In this document: piece after piece, positions 1 to 11,270 of the stretch
Layout: each line of letters begins with the position of its first letter
Numbering within the stretch: position 1 is the stretch's first letter
From: Rhizophagus irregularis
Lineage: Eukaryota > Glomeromycota > Glomeromycetes > Glomerales > Glomeraceae
Assembly (NCBI RefSeq): GCF_026210795.1
Contig: NC_089456.1
Location: 1,676,501-1,740,500, forward strand
Direction: 5' to 3'
Length of the DNA stretch: 64,000 nt
Notes under the pieces: model-generated
What the model saw: only the letters and a program-made list of their open reading frames with translations
The model's database searches: none
What the model was told of the DNA's origin: nothing
Position numbers and translations under genes: made by a program

Positions 1-1575
1 ATGGGGTCTATCGGAGAATTCTTCGATGCGCCGTAGAGCTTAGCTACAATCTTGGTGCGATCAAGAATATAACTCCACTTTCTTTTCCTACAACTCTCTC
101 GTTTGCGCTCAATATCAATTTAGGAAAATTTCTTTCCGACGATGTTACTAAAAAATGACTTCTCCCCGTTACCTCTGCACCACTCGAGGTAATTTTGATA
201 TAATTCATTACAGGTTAGTCTCTCTACTCTATCCTCGAATGGAATTTGAAAGTTGGTCGCGCCATCTCTGATTTCATTTTTGTCTCAAGTATATCACGCG
301 GATACCAGTCCTTTGGGACGTTAAGACTAAGCAGATATGCCATAAATGATCCAGGCGTATCAGGGTGCTCAAGAATTTCACCTTGCCTTTTGAAATATGG
401 AAAGTTTCCTTTACATCGGGCGGAAACATCCAATAAATTAATATTTATAATACTTTTATTATTTTTAAATTAAATTTATAAGTTGAATTAAAAAAATACA
501 AATTAATAAAATATAAATTAAAAGAAATTTTATTAAATTTTATAATTAAAATTTTAAAATTTAAATATTAAATTATTAAAACACGAAGCATAAAATACGG
601 CCATCTCCTTTTCTACTTGTATTGGTGAATCGTGATTGCTTAGAACCATGAACCCAGGGTAATGACCGCATACTTGAGGCTCCAATCCTTTTCGTTCTAT
701 CAAGACGTAATCTTCGGTTATAAGGGACTTCAAATGGCCATTCGCTTTTTGCCATTCATCTTTTGCCATTCTGGTTTCATTCATAATTATAAGCTTGCGA
801 CCTTGAACGGCGCTGTTGAATTTTCCAAGAATTTTTCCAAGGTCAGAAGTAGAATATACACGTTCAGGCTCAAATAGTCTTTTTCGGATAAAGTTTGAAA
901 ATATTCTTTCAGCAACGTGGGGAGAACGTAAAACGAGAAATGATGGGCGGAAACTAGAAGCCAAATCCACCGAAGGACATATACACTCTCCACCACAAAG
1001 AACGTTTTCTATATGCCAAAGAATCGGATTTACAAGGTTGCAATTAATCTGGGAAGCTGGCTTCGCTTTAAAGCCTAAGAAAAGGTTAAAGAATTCCGCT
1101 TTCGGTGAATAGCATTTGGAGGATATGGTAGGAAATCAATATCCGCATAAGTTATTAGACAATCATCTTCTGTTTTCTTTATTAATGATATTAATTTTAT
1201 CGGCTCTCCGCCTAATTCACTACGTATATTAATTGTTCGTTTACCAATATCTAGTTTATGATTCATACCAAAATACAATCCTCCGTCAGAATTTTTATGC
1301 TTGAGAATCCATGCTCTTGATTCTTTTGATACACAAGCAATTGTAGCCTGAATAGCATCATACACCTCGTTACGTGTAAGTTTTTTCTTAGAGGCGCACA
1401 TCATGATTATATCCCCACCATACGAAATGATCATCAGGATTAGAAATTCTAGGCCGGTCTAACTTTTCTGGAGCTGGAAGCTTTTTCTCTCTATCTAAGG
1501 TTGTCTCGCTAATGGTGAGATTTAGTAAGGGTTTTCTCGCCTCTGGTTGCTTTTCTTGATCTGCGCGTTAACAAT
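1..1575 (-). pseudogene. Primase-helicase (NrS-1/D5-like) relic
   Basis: Reading leftward, one protein can be followed through several frames. The N-terminal part is at about 1570-1400 (PDDHFVWW), the middle at 1434-1075, then a segment with KPASQINCN and HIENV, the ATPase core at 970-554 (KLIIMNET, then VLSNHD as sensor-1), RCKGNFPYFKR near 420 and a C-terminal winged-helix-like part (NELYQNYLEW to RTKIVAKLY) reaching the window edge. This order fits NrS-1/D5-type superfamily 3 helicases of viruses and plasmids. The Walker A segment is ruined (SPHVAER where a GxxGxGK loop is expected). There are frameshifts near 1395 and 1080, a stop near 165, and an AT-rich insert at 434-590. Composition is less AT-rich than the surroundings. 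It may derive from a DNA virus or a self-synthesising transposon; the source is not decided. It is not functional as read. Confidence 0.65.
434..590. other. AT-rich insert inside the helicase relic
   Basis: This block is almost pure A/T and splits the helicase reading between the SNHD motif and RCKGN. It could be an intron, but no AG lies just before the downstream coding part, so an insertion or replacement is as likely. No clear target duplication was seen. Confidence 0.4.
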
Positions 1576-2058
1576 AATAACTATAAAATTTTTATTTCGG
1601 ATAATATGTGCATTTTCATTAGTATGAACCGAACATATAGTGTACAGTGCGAAACTACCTCAACAGCACCCAGAAAAATTAACTACCCTAAAGAACACCA
1701 CCAAAAAAATTTCGGTAACGTGACTTTGTACTACTAATCTAAAAATAGTAGATATATCGAAATATTTTTCACAGTTCTTACTTCTCGCCCCAAGACTCCC
1801 GGTCAAACGATCATCAAAACACTTGCAAAGTATACTCTTTTTTGGTTGTGATCAACACGAAAAGTTTGCCTGCGAATTTAATATCTTAGATTTTAGATTA
1901 TAGATTCAATAATAAGAATAATGAATCCTAAATCTAAGAGTATAACGCCCACCCTCCTTCCTTATGAACCGATGGGCTATATATATTTTTTTCCTTCATT
2001 TTTTTTCATTTTAAAAAAAAAAAAAAAATTTCGGGTTACTCTACGTATTATGCAATAT
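1576..2058. other. Intergenic, with an imperfect palindrome
   Basis: No gene seen. Positions 1884-1899 and 1924-1939 form an imperfect inverted repeat (TCTTAGATTTTAGATT against AATCCTAAATCTAAGA). A poly(A) run lies just before the transposon left end. Confidence 0.5.
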
Positions 2059-2092
2059 TTAGGCCACTCCAATTAACAATTATGTTTAACAA
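2059..2092 (+). repeat. Left terminal inverted repeat
   Basis: 34-bp arm pairing with 6286-6319 at 31 of 34 positions. It ends in TGTTTAACAA and is followed by a poly-C tract. Confidence 0.75.
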
Positions 2093-2444
2093 AATCCCCC
2101 CCCCTCAAAAATTTACATTTTATATAGATACTAGAAAAATGCAAAGTAAATATATTCCCCCCCCCGAATATTCAGTTTTTAAGTATAAATATTAATATTA
2201 AATTTTTTCACTATAAAATAAATATAAAAGTTTGATAAATTGATAAATTCACATGATCGCTAATGCATATCAATATTCGGAACATTTTTTATCCTTTATG
2301 CAATGTTGTGTTACCTGTTAAAGTAATATTACTGGTTCTTTGTTCGCAGATTTTTTTTTCTTTCTTCGCTCAAGTTCTTTGTTTTCGTTGTTATTTCTTT
2401 AAATAAACACGTACCTTTTTGAGTATAAAATTTCGTGTAAAATC

Positions 2445-5400
2445 ATGAGATTATACCTGCTAGTTTCTGTATATCAAAACGGGAAACAAATTGTCAAATC
2501 TTCAGCAATAAGTATTGAACCCCCTGGACTTTTATCTGATCTTTTAAAGTTGGCTCTTTCTACTAATGATATACCAAACGCGAATATATCAGTTGACTTT
2601 CAAAAAGATAATTCAAAAGATTGGCATATAATATTAAAAGGAATTCAAGAAAACTTAGAAATATTAATTTTTTTAAAGGCTACACATATTAGATTCATAT
2701 GGAATGATGATTATGATGATATCAATAATTCTCAAGCAGAAATTCACAAAAATGCCTTTAATATTTTAATGAGTAATGCTACAAATATTCATCTTCCTCT
2801 AGCACAAGGTTTAACCACCCGAAATAACCTTTTATATAATCACGTTATTGATCTTTTAAGAATCCAAAAACTTGGGTGGTTTGGGAACGCTCACACAACT
2901 TCTGGGGTACAGTTTGTATCCCGTTTGAGTAACCTTATCTGGTATATTGATCCACATCGCAGCAAGTTTATTCAACGATCATATCATTTTCCAAAATTTA
3001 TAGAAGAATTACCAGAATATAAAGCAAGTTCATCTTATAATCAATACTACAATAATTCACATCATAAAAAAATAGAAATTCAAGCAAAAACTTTGAAACG
3101 TCATGTAGAAGCTCTAGAAAAATCATTAATTCAACCGTGGGCAAGTGATAAAAAATGGGAACAATTTATCGATGAAGTTATTCAATTATGTGCGACATCA
3201 AAAAAGTATGTAGAATATTTAGATAATGTAAATAATAGGATGCGCATTATTCATAGCAGTAGTATACCTATACGAAATGGGATTGATCACATAAAAGTAC
3301 TATTAGATATTAATAAAACTTCATCAATGAGTAATAAATATACCGATATTATTAATTTAATGCAAGATAAGGCTGAGTATGATCCTATCTGCATTGACGA
3401 TCTTATTCCACACAATGTTTTTCAAGCTGCATATTTGGAAGGAATGGAACTTCCATTTAATATTACATTATATCGTTACTATAGTGGGAATTATATTGGT
3501 ACTTTAAATTGGATTTGGAAAAGACCAGATACCGTTGAGTTATTTGATAAAACTAAAGAGTCACAATCTTTACTAAAAGCGCACAAGTCATTACCAAAAT
3601 ACAGTACACGGCAAATGAGAAAAAATGTGATTAATAAAGTAAGTTAAACTTTTTAAGTAAATCTTAACAAAATGTAATGCTTAAAATTTTTTTATATTGT
3701 ATAGTATTCACTTTATACACGATTGTCACCTGCTATATTATGTACACTATATCAAGATCTTACTGGAAATGCGATAAGCAATTCAAATTTGATATCTCAA
3801 GAAGTACAAGAACGCATAAAATTGATGTATGAAACTCAAGATCCAAATATTGTATTTGATTTACGAAAAAATGGAGGATTTAAAGGAACTAAATTTGATG
3901 AATTTTGGAACGAAATGGATGCATATTTTAATGAAGTAAGTAATTTAATTAATAATCCAATTTAATATTAAAAGTATTAATATGAATATTTTGATTTTAT
4001 TTAAAGATTGTTTTAGCAGTACATGATCAACGACATACCTCAAATTTGTATATGCCAGTTGCAATATCAATTCAAGAACTACGTGAAAGTATTATAGAAC
4101 GCCTAAAAGCTAAGCATGATGAAAAAAAATTTTCAACAATTTCAATTCCAAGCAGTGAGTGGATTAGACTCCAATTTTGGCCGAAAAACATCTATACAAA
4201 AACTGCTATACAATATTCTGGTCGATTTAACATTTCTTACAAAGTGCAAAGTAGACTTCTCCAAAAATCTCATCCTGATGCACATTATTGTGCTGCATTG
4301 TTTCGTTATACAAGGCTTTTTGTTATCAAATTTCGAAATTTCACCTGCTTTATATCTGCAGATGACAAACATAAAGTTCCAATCGGAGAAATAGTTGAAA
4401 CATCAACAGGAGTTCGCAATAAAGCTACATTAGCATTTGCTGATATGGAGTTAACATCATGTGATCATGATTTTACAAAACTTTCAATAACACCATCAGT
4501 TTCATTATTATGTAATATTCCTAAAGATATCAGCGAAAGTTTCTATCAAGGGCAAGTATATGTATCCTATAAGGACTCTGTTTTTCAACCTAGCTCAGCA
4601 CTTAGGCATTCTGCTGAATGGTTAAAGTGTTTACGTGAAAAATATACTATTTTGCCCGAAATGCTAGTTATTTATACTGATGGTGGCGCTGACCATCAAA
4701 CTACATTTGGTTCTGTTCAACTTGCAATGATTTGTCTGTTTTTGGAAGGAGATTTTGATTTTTAGCAGCAGTTCGAACAGCACCATATCATTCATGGTCA
4801 AATCCTGCAGAACGTATAATGTCAATTATAAATCTTGGATTACAAGGTATAGCCTTAAAGAGAAGTGATATGAGTTCTGACTCTGAGAAAGTTTTTAAAA
4901 ATTTGGGAACAATGGAAGAAATTCAAAATGCAGCATTATACAATCAAACTTTAAGCGAGGAAATGAAAATAGCTATCAAAGATACTCAAGAAATTTTACA
5001 AAATAGAACTACCCGATTGAAATTACATAATCAGAAATTTAAGTGTATTGACCCAGCTACTTACAAAGAAATTAATAATTTATTTGATGTAAGTATTTTG
5101 ATTTGTATTTACATGGATATATGAGCAATACGTGCTTAATTTTGCTATTTTATTGGGTAAAAATATAGATTTTAAAAAAGGTTGATCCTACCGTTACTCA
5201 AAATAATACTTCAAAAAATAAACTTCGTACTTGTGTTGATTTACAAGAATTTATTAAATCTCATTGTTTAGTTTGAGAATATTCATTCCAGGTATGATTT
5301 TACATTATAGATTATTTATTTTCTTTGAAATTATTACTTTTACTTATATTGGCTATTTTAAGATCAAAAAGTGCGGAAAAAATGAATGTGTTATTTGTGA

Positions 5401-6067
5401 TCCTATTCGATTACCACAGGAGATTTTTAATCAATTACATTTTATGCCAGACCCACAAATTTCAAGTGGTATGGTAATTTTATATTTTTTAACAATTTTG
5501 GTTTTTCTTATTTATCAAAATTTAATTTAGATCCCGATCACTATCAAGATTTCAATTCACTATACGGACGTAATACTACTGAAATTGACCTTCCAAGTAA
5601 AAAAAATAACCTAGTATGTCAAGAGCTTGCACCAGATGGAATGTTAGTTGCTGCAAGGGTTCGTGATTTTGCTCTTTGTACATCTTGCACAAAATTACGC
5701 TGCATCTTCAGTAAATATGTATTAAGAGAATCCGATAGTGAAATATTGCAAACAGCTATGGAAACATTTGCATATATATACATGTGGTTCGCCTATTGTT
5801 CCAGAAAATCATCCTTTATATAATAAGGTGTTTGTTAGAATGAATTTGGCTTGTGATTCACCAATTGAGCAGACTTATTATTCATGTAGAATTGAACATT
5901 CACAAGTTTGTTACTATTGTGGTGAGGAGGATAATCTTATCAACCCATCACCAGAAGTTTTATCCCGATTTAGAACAGTATATCCTTTATGCGAGGTTTG
6001 TCAAAAAAATGGTGTAACTTTTTTTACAAAAGGTAAACTTCAAATGAAAAAAAAGCAACGTGTATAA
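2445..6067 (+). pseudogene. DDE-like transposase with C-terminal zinc region, damaged
   Basis: Exons read by eye: 2445-3638, 3705-3935, 4007-5088 (frameshifted), 5181-5291, 5363-5468 and 5531-6067 (frameshifted), separated by short GT-AG introns. Candidate RNase H-fold acidic residues are ADDKHKVPIGE, then IYTDGGADHQTTF, then SNPAERIMS, a D-D-E order. The C-terminal part is cysteine-rich: CGKNECVICD, then CTSC, then CYYCGEEDN, then CEVC, probably zinc-binding. From memory, similar uncharacterised proteins occur in sponges and cnidarians as well as AM fungi; this was not checked. Lesions: one base missing at about 4763 between the second acidic motif and the glutamate, TGA at 5274-5276 where arginine is likely, and a frameshift at about 5776 in an AT repeat. 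ATG 2445 follows a TATAAAA at 2424. The damage is light, so the copy is probably young. Confidence 0.7.
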
Positions 6068-6285
6068 TTGAAAATAATACTAAAATATAAAATAAAGAAT
6101 AGTTACTTTTTTACATTTAAAAAAAAATATAAAATCCCCTCTTATTTTAAAAGTTTTTAATATTGTAAAAAAAATTAATATAATAAATACTCCCCCCTCA
6201 ATTTTTACGCTCAATAATACTGTAAAAAAAATCTGTAATTTTTTTTTTTTGACCCCACCCCCCCTTTTTTTTTTAGAGAAGATTC

Positions 6286-6319
6286 TTGTTAAACATAATT
6301 GTTTATTGGAACGGCCTAA
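6286..6319 (-). repeat. Right terminal inverted repeat
   Basis: Mirror of 2059-2092. The poly-C and poly-T tracts at 6245-6275 lie directly inside it. Confidence 0.75.
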
Positions 6320-6364
6320 TTGGTGTAACTTGACGTAACTATATGCAAATCTTATGATCAACTA

Positions 6365-6514
6365 TGCCAAAACTACAGAAAAACCTATTATAGAGGTTTT
6401 GGCATGTTTTGGCAGTTTCGCAATTTTGACAGATTTCAGCATTTCAGCATTTCGGCACTATATAAGAGATTTCACCTTTCAGCATTAGGCCAAACAGGTT
6501 TCGGCAAGCAACCT
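6365..6514. repeat. Partial AGGTTGC-family MITE
   Basis: It ends in GGCAAGCAACCT followed by TA. It shares the wording of the other copies (gttttggcagtttcgc, cagcatttcggcac) at 14982-15221, 39413-39836 and 40522-40764. The left arm is not recognisable. Confidence 0.55.
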
Positions 6515-6525
6515 TATTCTGGAGC

Positions 6526-6685
6526 TCGCGAGCCAGTTCATAGCTCGTGAGCCAGCTTGAACGAGCTGTATCAAAGCTCGGCTCAAATGAGCCAAGCCAA
6601 ATTGATTACGAGCCGCAGCTCAGCTCAGCTCGATATACCTAGCTAGCTCGTGAGCTGGCTCAAGCTAGACTGGCTCGTGCAGAGC
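6526..6685. repeat. GC-richer inverted repeat, likely MITE
   Basis: The ends read GAGCCAGT at about 6530 and ACTGGCTC at about 6675. Repeated AGCTCGTGAGCC words inside can fold on themselves. No clear target duplication. Confidence 0.5.
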
Positions 6686-6689
6686 ACTA

Positions 6690-7122
6690 CGCCAAATATA
6701 TATAAAAAAATTCAGTCTTTAGTTACAACTAATGGAAAAAATTATAATGTTAAAAAGGAATATATAGATAATAATAATGTAGTCACAAATTTGGGTGGTT
6801 ATGAATTTTTACCAATTAATATTCATATTAATAATATTATAACATCTTTTAATATGTTTCATTTTGAAAATATTTATGGAAAAAATAATTGAAGAAAAGC
6901 TCTATCTTTACATATATTTTTGAACATTTTAAAAGAATATCAGACACAAGTGAAATTAATTTGTTTATTAAAGTATGTAATGGTTGTGAATATAATATTG
7001 GTCAAATAGAGGGTAAATGTATAATAAAATCAATAAAAACTGAAATATATGAAGTGAGATATAAAAGACTTATTAAATGGAAGGGATATAAGGCATATCT
7101 TCTAAAGGAAGCACAACATAAT
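6690..7122 (+). pseudogene. LINE linker fragment before RNase H
   Basis: Two overlapping frames (about 6690-6892, then 6889-7122) give a linker-like peptide with VCNGCEYN, comparable to the CNGC stretch ahead of RNase H in similar LINEs as I remember them. One frameshift near 6890. It is cut by the insertion at 7125. Confidence 0.5.
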
Positions 7123-7124
7123 TA

Positions 7125-7762
7125 CAGTTATCCCTCTCTATAGTCACCCCCTATATAAGCACACCCTCTCTTAAGTCATACCACTTTCAAGTCCTGATTT
7201 TTTATATAGTGAAATGCCCCTATATAGTCACAAATTGATTATAGTCACTATCACAGCAATCGTTGATCCCGATGTAATAGTTAACATATGGAAAATTCCC
7301 CACTTATAGTCATTTCACGTGATTGAATTTATATTTGAAAAATGTATATCACATTCTGAAGATAATTATTTCATCAGTTTCATAGTATAATTTCATAATA
7401 ACAATAAGATTTGCTTAAAATACGGTTAAAATGGATATAAAAGGAGTGGTAACTTTATGCATTTTTTCATGTATGCATTTGTCAGTTTATGCTGTAGGCT
7501 AAAAAATTGTATAAGCTCAAATTTGGTAAGGTGGAAGGTAGGAAAAATTAAAATTATTATTTTTTTTTTTTTATAATATGATTTCTATATCTGATAATCA
7601 AGTTAGCATTCATTTTACTTACAATAAAAAATTATATATAATCACGCCAAATCAAAACTTTGCATAGATGTGCTGTACATGTAAAGCCTCACTATAAGCA
7701 CACCTCTCCATAGTCACACCATTTGGTGGTCCCGAAGGGTGTGACTGTAGAGGGGACAACTG
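7125..7762. mobile_element. Tc1/mariner-type non-autonomous element (638 bp)
   Basis: The ends are inverted: CAGTTATCCCTCTCTATAGT on the left, and CAGTTGTCCCCTCTACAGTC as the reverse complement of the right. TA flanks both sides (7123-7124 and 7763-7764). Repeated words such as ccctatataagcac and cctatatagtcac lie near the ends. No open frame of note, so it would need transposase in trans. Confidence 0.75.
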
Positions 7763-7801
7763 TATATGGAAAATATTATAAGATATGATCAATTTTTTAA
7801 A

Positions 7802-8956
7802 TGAAACCCTTTATATTACTCTTCATATGATAATTATCAATTACGTTTTGATGAAAATAGTTTAGATATTATTGAAAAATATATAGATTTATCATTAGAT
7901 AAACAGAAATTATTTGATTCAAGAAAAATTTTATATGATTCAAATGTTAAAGATTTTGTTTGCTATACAGATGGTTCAATTAAAGATATTACCAAAGAAT
8001 ATGTATCAGCTACTTTTGGAACAACTTTTTATAATTTGTCCTTGCAAAAAATTTTGGAATTAATATCATCTTATAATAATTGGATTTCATCAACACGTGC
8101 AGAAATTTTTGCTTTATTAATTACTTTGCTAATAGCACCTTCTAATAGTAATTTAACAGTTTATACAGATAGTGCTAGCGTTATTAGTAATTTTGAAAAA
8201 TTTAAATTTTATAATTTTACTTTAGTTACTAGACAAATTTTTAAAATTAGTAATAACAACATTCTTTGGAAAATAATTATGGATATTATTAAAGAAAATA
8301 ATTTATCTGTTAATATATTTAAAGTTAATGCTCATACAGATGATTCTTTAAATAATTATGTCAACAATATTGTTTCTTTGGCACATAATGATCAAAATTT
8401 AGGAATTAATTTAAATTATAATAATTTTTATGATCTTCCTTGGATTCCCAAATGGAATGGCATAGTTATAGAAAAATCTTTAAGAAAGTTAATTACATTA
8501 ACAACCAATACGAAAAATTTGGAAAGGTTTTTAAATTTAAATAGAAATGATAAGTATAGAAAATGTGAAATAGATTGGTCGATTTTTTTTAATAATTTTT
8601 TGGGAGAAAAACAAAAATTATACACTGATTTCAAAGAATTAAAAATTAGAAGACGCAAAATTCAGTTGATGATTGAAGAACTTCCTTGCATTGAACAAAT
8701 TAAAAGAACTTTATTTTCATTATATAAAGAAAGATTTTGTCCTATGTGTGAAGAGGATGAAGAAGATTTTAATCATATCTGGTTTTGTGAAGAAAGACGA
8801 GAGGATATGGATGATTTAATTTCAGGAGTACAAAATTGGCTTCTTTTAGAAATTAATAAAATTTTAGATCCTATTAATCATATTACTCTTGAACATATTA
8901 AAAATCTCAATGATATTTGGAAACTTGAAGTATCAGAGGATCACATACTTTCATAG
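7802..8956 (+). pseudogene. LINE RNase H and zinc-knuckle region
   Basis: Open from just after a TGA at about 7799 to 8956. RNase H motifs in order are VCYTDGSI (Asp), STRAEIFALL (Glu), TVYTDSAS (Asp) and KVNAHTDDSLNN, where a KVKAH-type end motif is usual. A C2HC-like knuckle follows: CPMCEEDEEDFNHIWFC. The frame is lost near 8940 and the C-terminus continues in another frame. It is fairly well preserved, so insertion may be recent relative to the gypsy relic to the right. Confidence 0.7.
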
Positions 8957-9303
8957 ATTTAATTAAAGGTTTCTTTCCTTGTTCGTTAATTAATTTTTTT
9001 AAACAATTATTATCTACGAAATCAAAAGTTGAAATTTTGTCATATAATTTTAGGAATGAAATTTTGGATAAATCTATGATTTTTTGGAAAGTGAGGTGTA
9101 ATAAACTTAATGAAATTGATAGAGGTTTGGGAATTGATAAAAATGTTAAAAAACAACATTTTGGTAAAGAGCAGTTTATTGACAAAACGCGTAAATCAAA
9201 AAATAAGAAATACTTTAATCTACAAAGTCTTCAAAGTCATATTTATTTTGGGGGTAATACAATAGATTACTATAATATTGTTGATTACAGTAGTGTTTCG
9301 TAG
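8947..9303 (+). pseudogene. LINE C-terminal tail, shifted frame
   Basis: Continues the LINE protein after a frameshift (FIDLIKGFFP onward, basic and helical, with NFRNEILDKSM and a lysine-rich end). Stop at 9301-9303, then the 3' UTR. Confidence 0.55.
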
Positions 9304-9769
9304 TATTATTTTTATTATCTTTGATGTTGTAGTAGTAATTAAAGGAGTTGTGGTGAGTTTTTATATAACATTACCGAAGTCCATACGAATAGTAGTAGTT
9401 ATGCGGATAGTTTAGTGAACCTATTTGGGTGAGCAGGATGGTAGATAGTTCTTTTGAACATAAAATCTTAAGTCCCTAATAATATTATAGTATTAGTTCG
9501 ATCGTGTTCTTTACTAAATGTTATATAATGTAGATCTTTTCCTTTTTTTGTGATTTTTCTTATTTCTAAATAAAGTTGACTTCGTTATAAAAAAAAAAAA
9601 AAAAAAAATATGCATCCGGAGTGATGATCATCAGCTTAGATAAGCGCGACAAAAGAATAAGTGGATCATCAGCCAGGTCTTGTGCGACAGGGGAATTTCT
9701 CACATATACTTAGCCTAGGTATTTTTTTCGCAAATAAAATTCTTTTCACTACCTCAGCTTTCGGCGAAC

Positions 9770-10860
9770 GTAACATCATTTTTATATTTTTTTCACCCGA
9801 GCCTATAAAAAACGTAACGCTGTCAGATATTGTAAATACACCAGCTTCTATCACCACTTCCGCTACTACTGGAGACAGTAACATTGACGAGCGGAGTTAA
9901 TGATCGAGACTTTCTCAAGCTGACTGAAGAAAAACTTGAGCGTCATGGAATGAAAATGGGAACCTACGTCGAGGCTTGCAGACTTTGCTAGGAAGGTTTT
10001 CACCATGTAAGTCTCAAAGTTATTTGTTCGTCTATTCCATACATAAATAATAACTCTTTCGTCCCATTTCTAAGCAACCTATCCGCTCAAGGACTTTTTT
10101 TCTCATAAATTCGAAAAAAGAAAACTATCAGGATAGGTTATCTCCTGAAGGTCTTGACCGAAGGAAGGCCATTTTTGGTAATCTTTATTTCGCGTATGGA
10201 ATTTAGGGATTAACAAGGGGGATTAACGTAATGACGAAATGCATGCGTCATTAAATGGAGATTTTCAGGGGGAGACCGAATCGGATCTGGATCTATTTTC
10301 CTGTGAATTTCAAGTGCTATAAAAACGTCTGTTTAAGCAAACTAGCGACATTTTTTTCAGACCACAAGAGTAATGAGTGGGCAGGGTATGGAGAACCGAA
10401 GCTACAATTGATGTAAAAAAGATCACTGCCGACGATATCAATATGGAGGGTATGGAGGATATGGAGGATATTGAGGATATCATAAACACTTCGTTATACC
10501 CACTACCTCTACTCAAAACAATAATGTGCAACCAGCTCGTACCTCTATCAGTGATACTTATAATGTGCAACCAGCTCGCAACAGATCCCTAAAAATATTT
10601 GCTTTAAATATATTAAAATACCTCCCAGAGGATATTCTTCGTGAAGAACCAGATTTTTCGTCATTTAAAACGAACGAAGCTATTCCTGATAATGGGCCGT
10701 GCGGAGATTGCGATATGTCTATTTTTTCAGAAGATCCGCCTAGATCGCTCGTTATAAATGTTTGTGGTGACGTTATCCATCGGACTTGCGTGAACAAAGT
10801 AGATAATCGTAGTGCCTTAGAAGAGAGAAAGAGTTTTTTTTTTATTGCCCTTTCTTCACT
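9770..10860 (+). pseudogene. SAM and RING-like domain gene, broken
   Basis: Pieces in order: a low-complexity start (NTPASITTSATTGD, 9825-9880), a SAM-like half domain VNDRDFLKLTEEKLERHGMK in another frame ending at a stop near 9990, and at about 10526-10850 a frame with CGDCDMSIF, then VINVCGDVIHRTC, half of a RING-like C3HC4 pattern. The second half of the RING (a CP.C motif) is missing; the frame runs into polar sequence. I recognise both parts from large expanded families in AM fungi, a recollection rather than a search. Several frames and stops make this a relic. Confidence 0.5.
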
Positions 10861-10861
10861 T

Positions 10862-11270
10862 TAAGAATCAGAATCCAGCTTCTGTGCCTCCTCCAACAAT
10901 CATGCAATATGTCCGAGTACCTTTTACACCTTAGCTTACAAATCTTCATCATTGTACACAACGGTAACTGGTTTTGATAGCTTCTTCCTCTCTTCCATAA
11001 AATACATTTTTCTGCATCTGTGATAATTCCAAAAGTCTTTCCTGTGAACGCATCTCTCACTAGCCTTACGCTTACGGTTTGATAAAGTTGCACAGCATTC
11101 TGAGCAATGCCCTTATAAAAATCTTCGTTTGCCAACAGTTTTTGCGGATTGAAGCAAGTCTATTGCGAAATCGACTGGGCCGTGCCTGTGATATTTTTTT
11201 CTGGTTGGAGTTTCGGAGTTCAAACTTGCCTTCGTATAGGTTCACACCAGCAACCAAGTACGAACACATA
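10862..11270 (-). pseudogene. PD-(D/E)XK-nuclease-like fragment
   Basis: On the minus strand one frame gives GPVDFAIDLLQSAKTVG. A frameshift then leads to EDFYKGIAQNAVQLYQ, followed by a segment with GKTFGIITDAEK, and the frame is lost again. The D..I then AQNAVQ arrangement resembles nuclease-like proteins that are abundant in AM fungi, some linked to Crinkler-type effectors. That link is from memory. It is short and multiply shifted, so non-functional. Confidence 0.5.

Larger units (their letters stand above)
2059..6319 (+). mobile_element. DNA transposon with TIRs and a DDE-like gene
   Basis: The multi-exon gene at 2445-6067 is enclosed by inverted repeats. Positions 2059-2092 read TTAGGCCACTCCAATTAACA and onward. 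The reverse complement of 6286-6319 reads TTAGGCCGTTCCAATAAACA and onward; 31 of 34 bases agree by eye. Just inside the ends are homopolymer tracts: two poly-C runs at about 2095-2166 on the left, and C-rich runs at about 6190-6266 on the right. Weak similarity may extend the repeats outward to a GTTAC motif, so the exact boundary and target duplication are unsettled. The element is about 4.26 kb with one gene, which suits an autonomous cut-and-paste transposon. The gene now carries disabling lesions. Confidence 0.75.
6686..9609 (+). mobile_element. 5'-truncated LINE with poly(A) tail
   Basis: Contains the linker, RNase H, zinc knuckle and C-terminal parts of a LINE polyprotein, then a 3' UTR with AATAAA near 9569 and a poly(A) tail at about 9589-9609. 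Endonuclease and reverse transcriptase are absent, as expected from 5' truncation. The LINE is interrupted by a TA-flanked element at 7125-7762. No convincing target duplication was found, so the 5' border is approximate. Confidence 0.7.

Noticed and set aside
246-473. Plus-strand open frame opposite the helicase relic
   Set aside because: Shadow of the minus-strand relic, no domain content.
6080-6361. Minus-strand 93-residue frame
   Set aside because: Low-complexity Lys/Phe reading of the transposon right end and its homopolymers.
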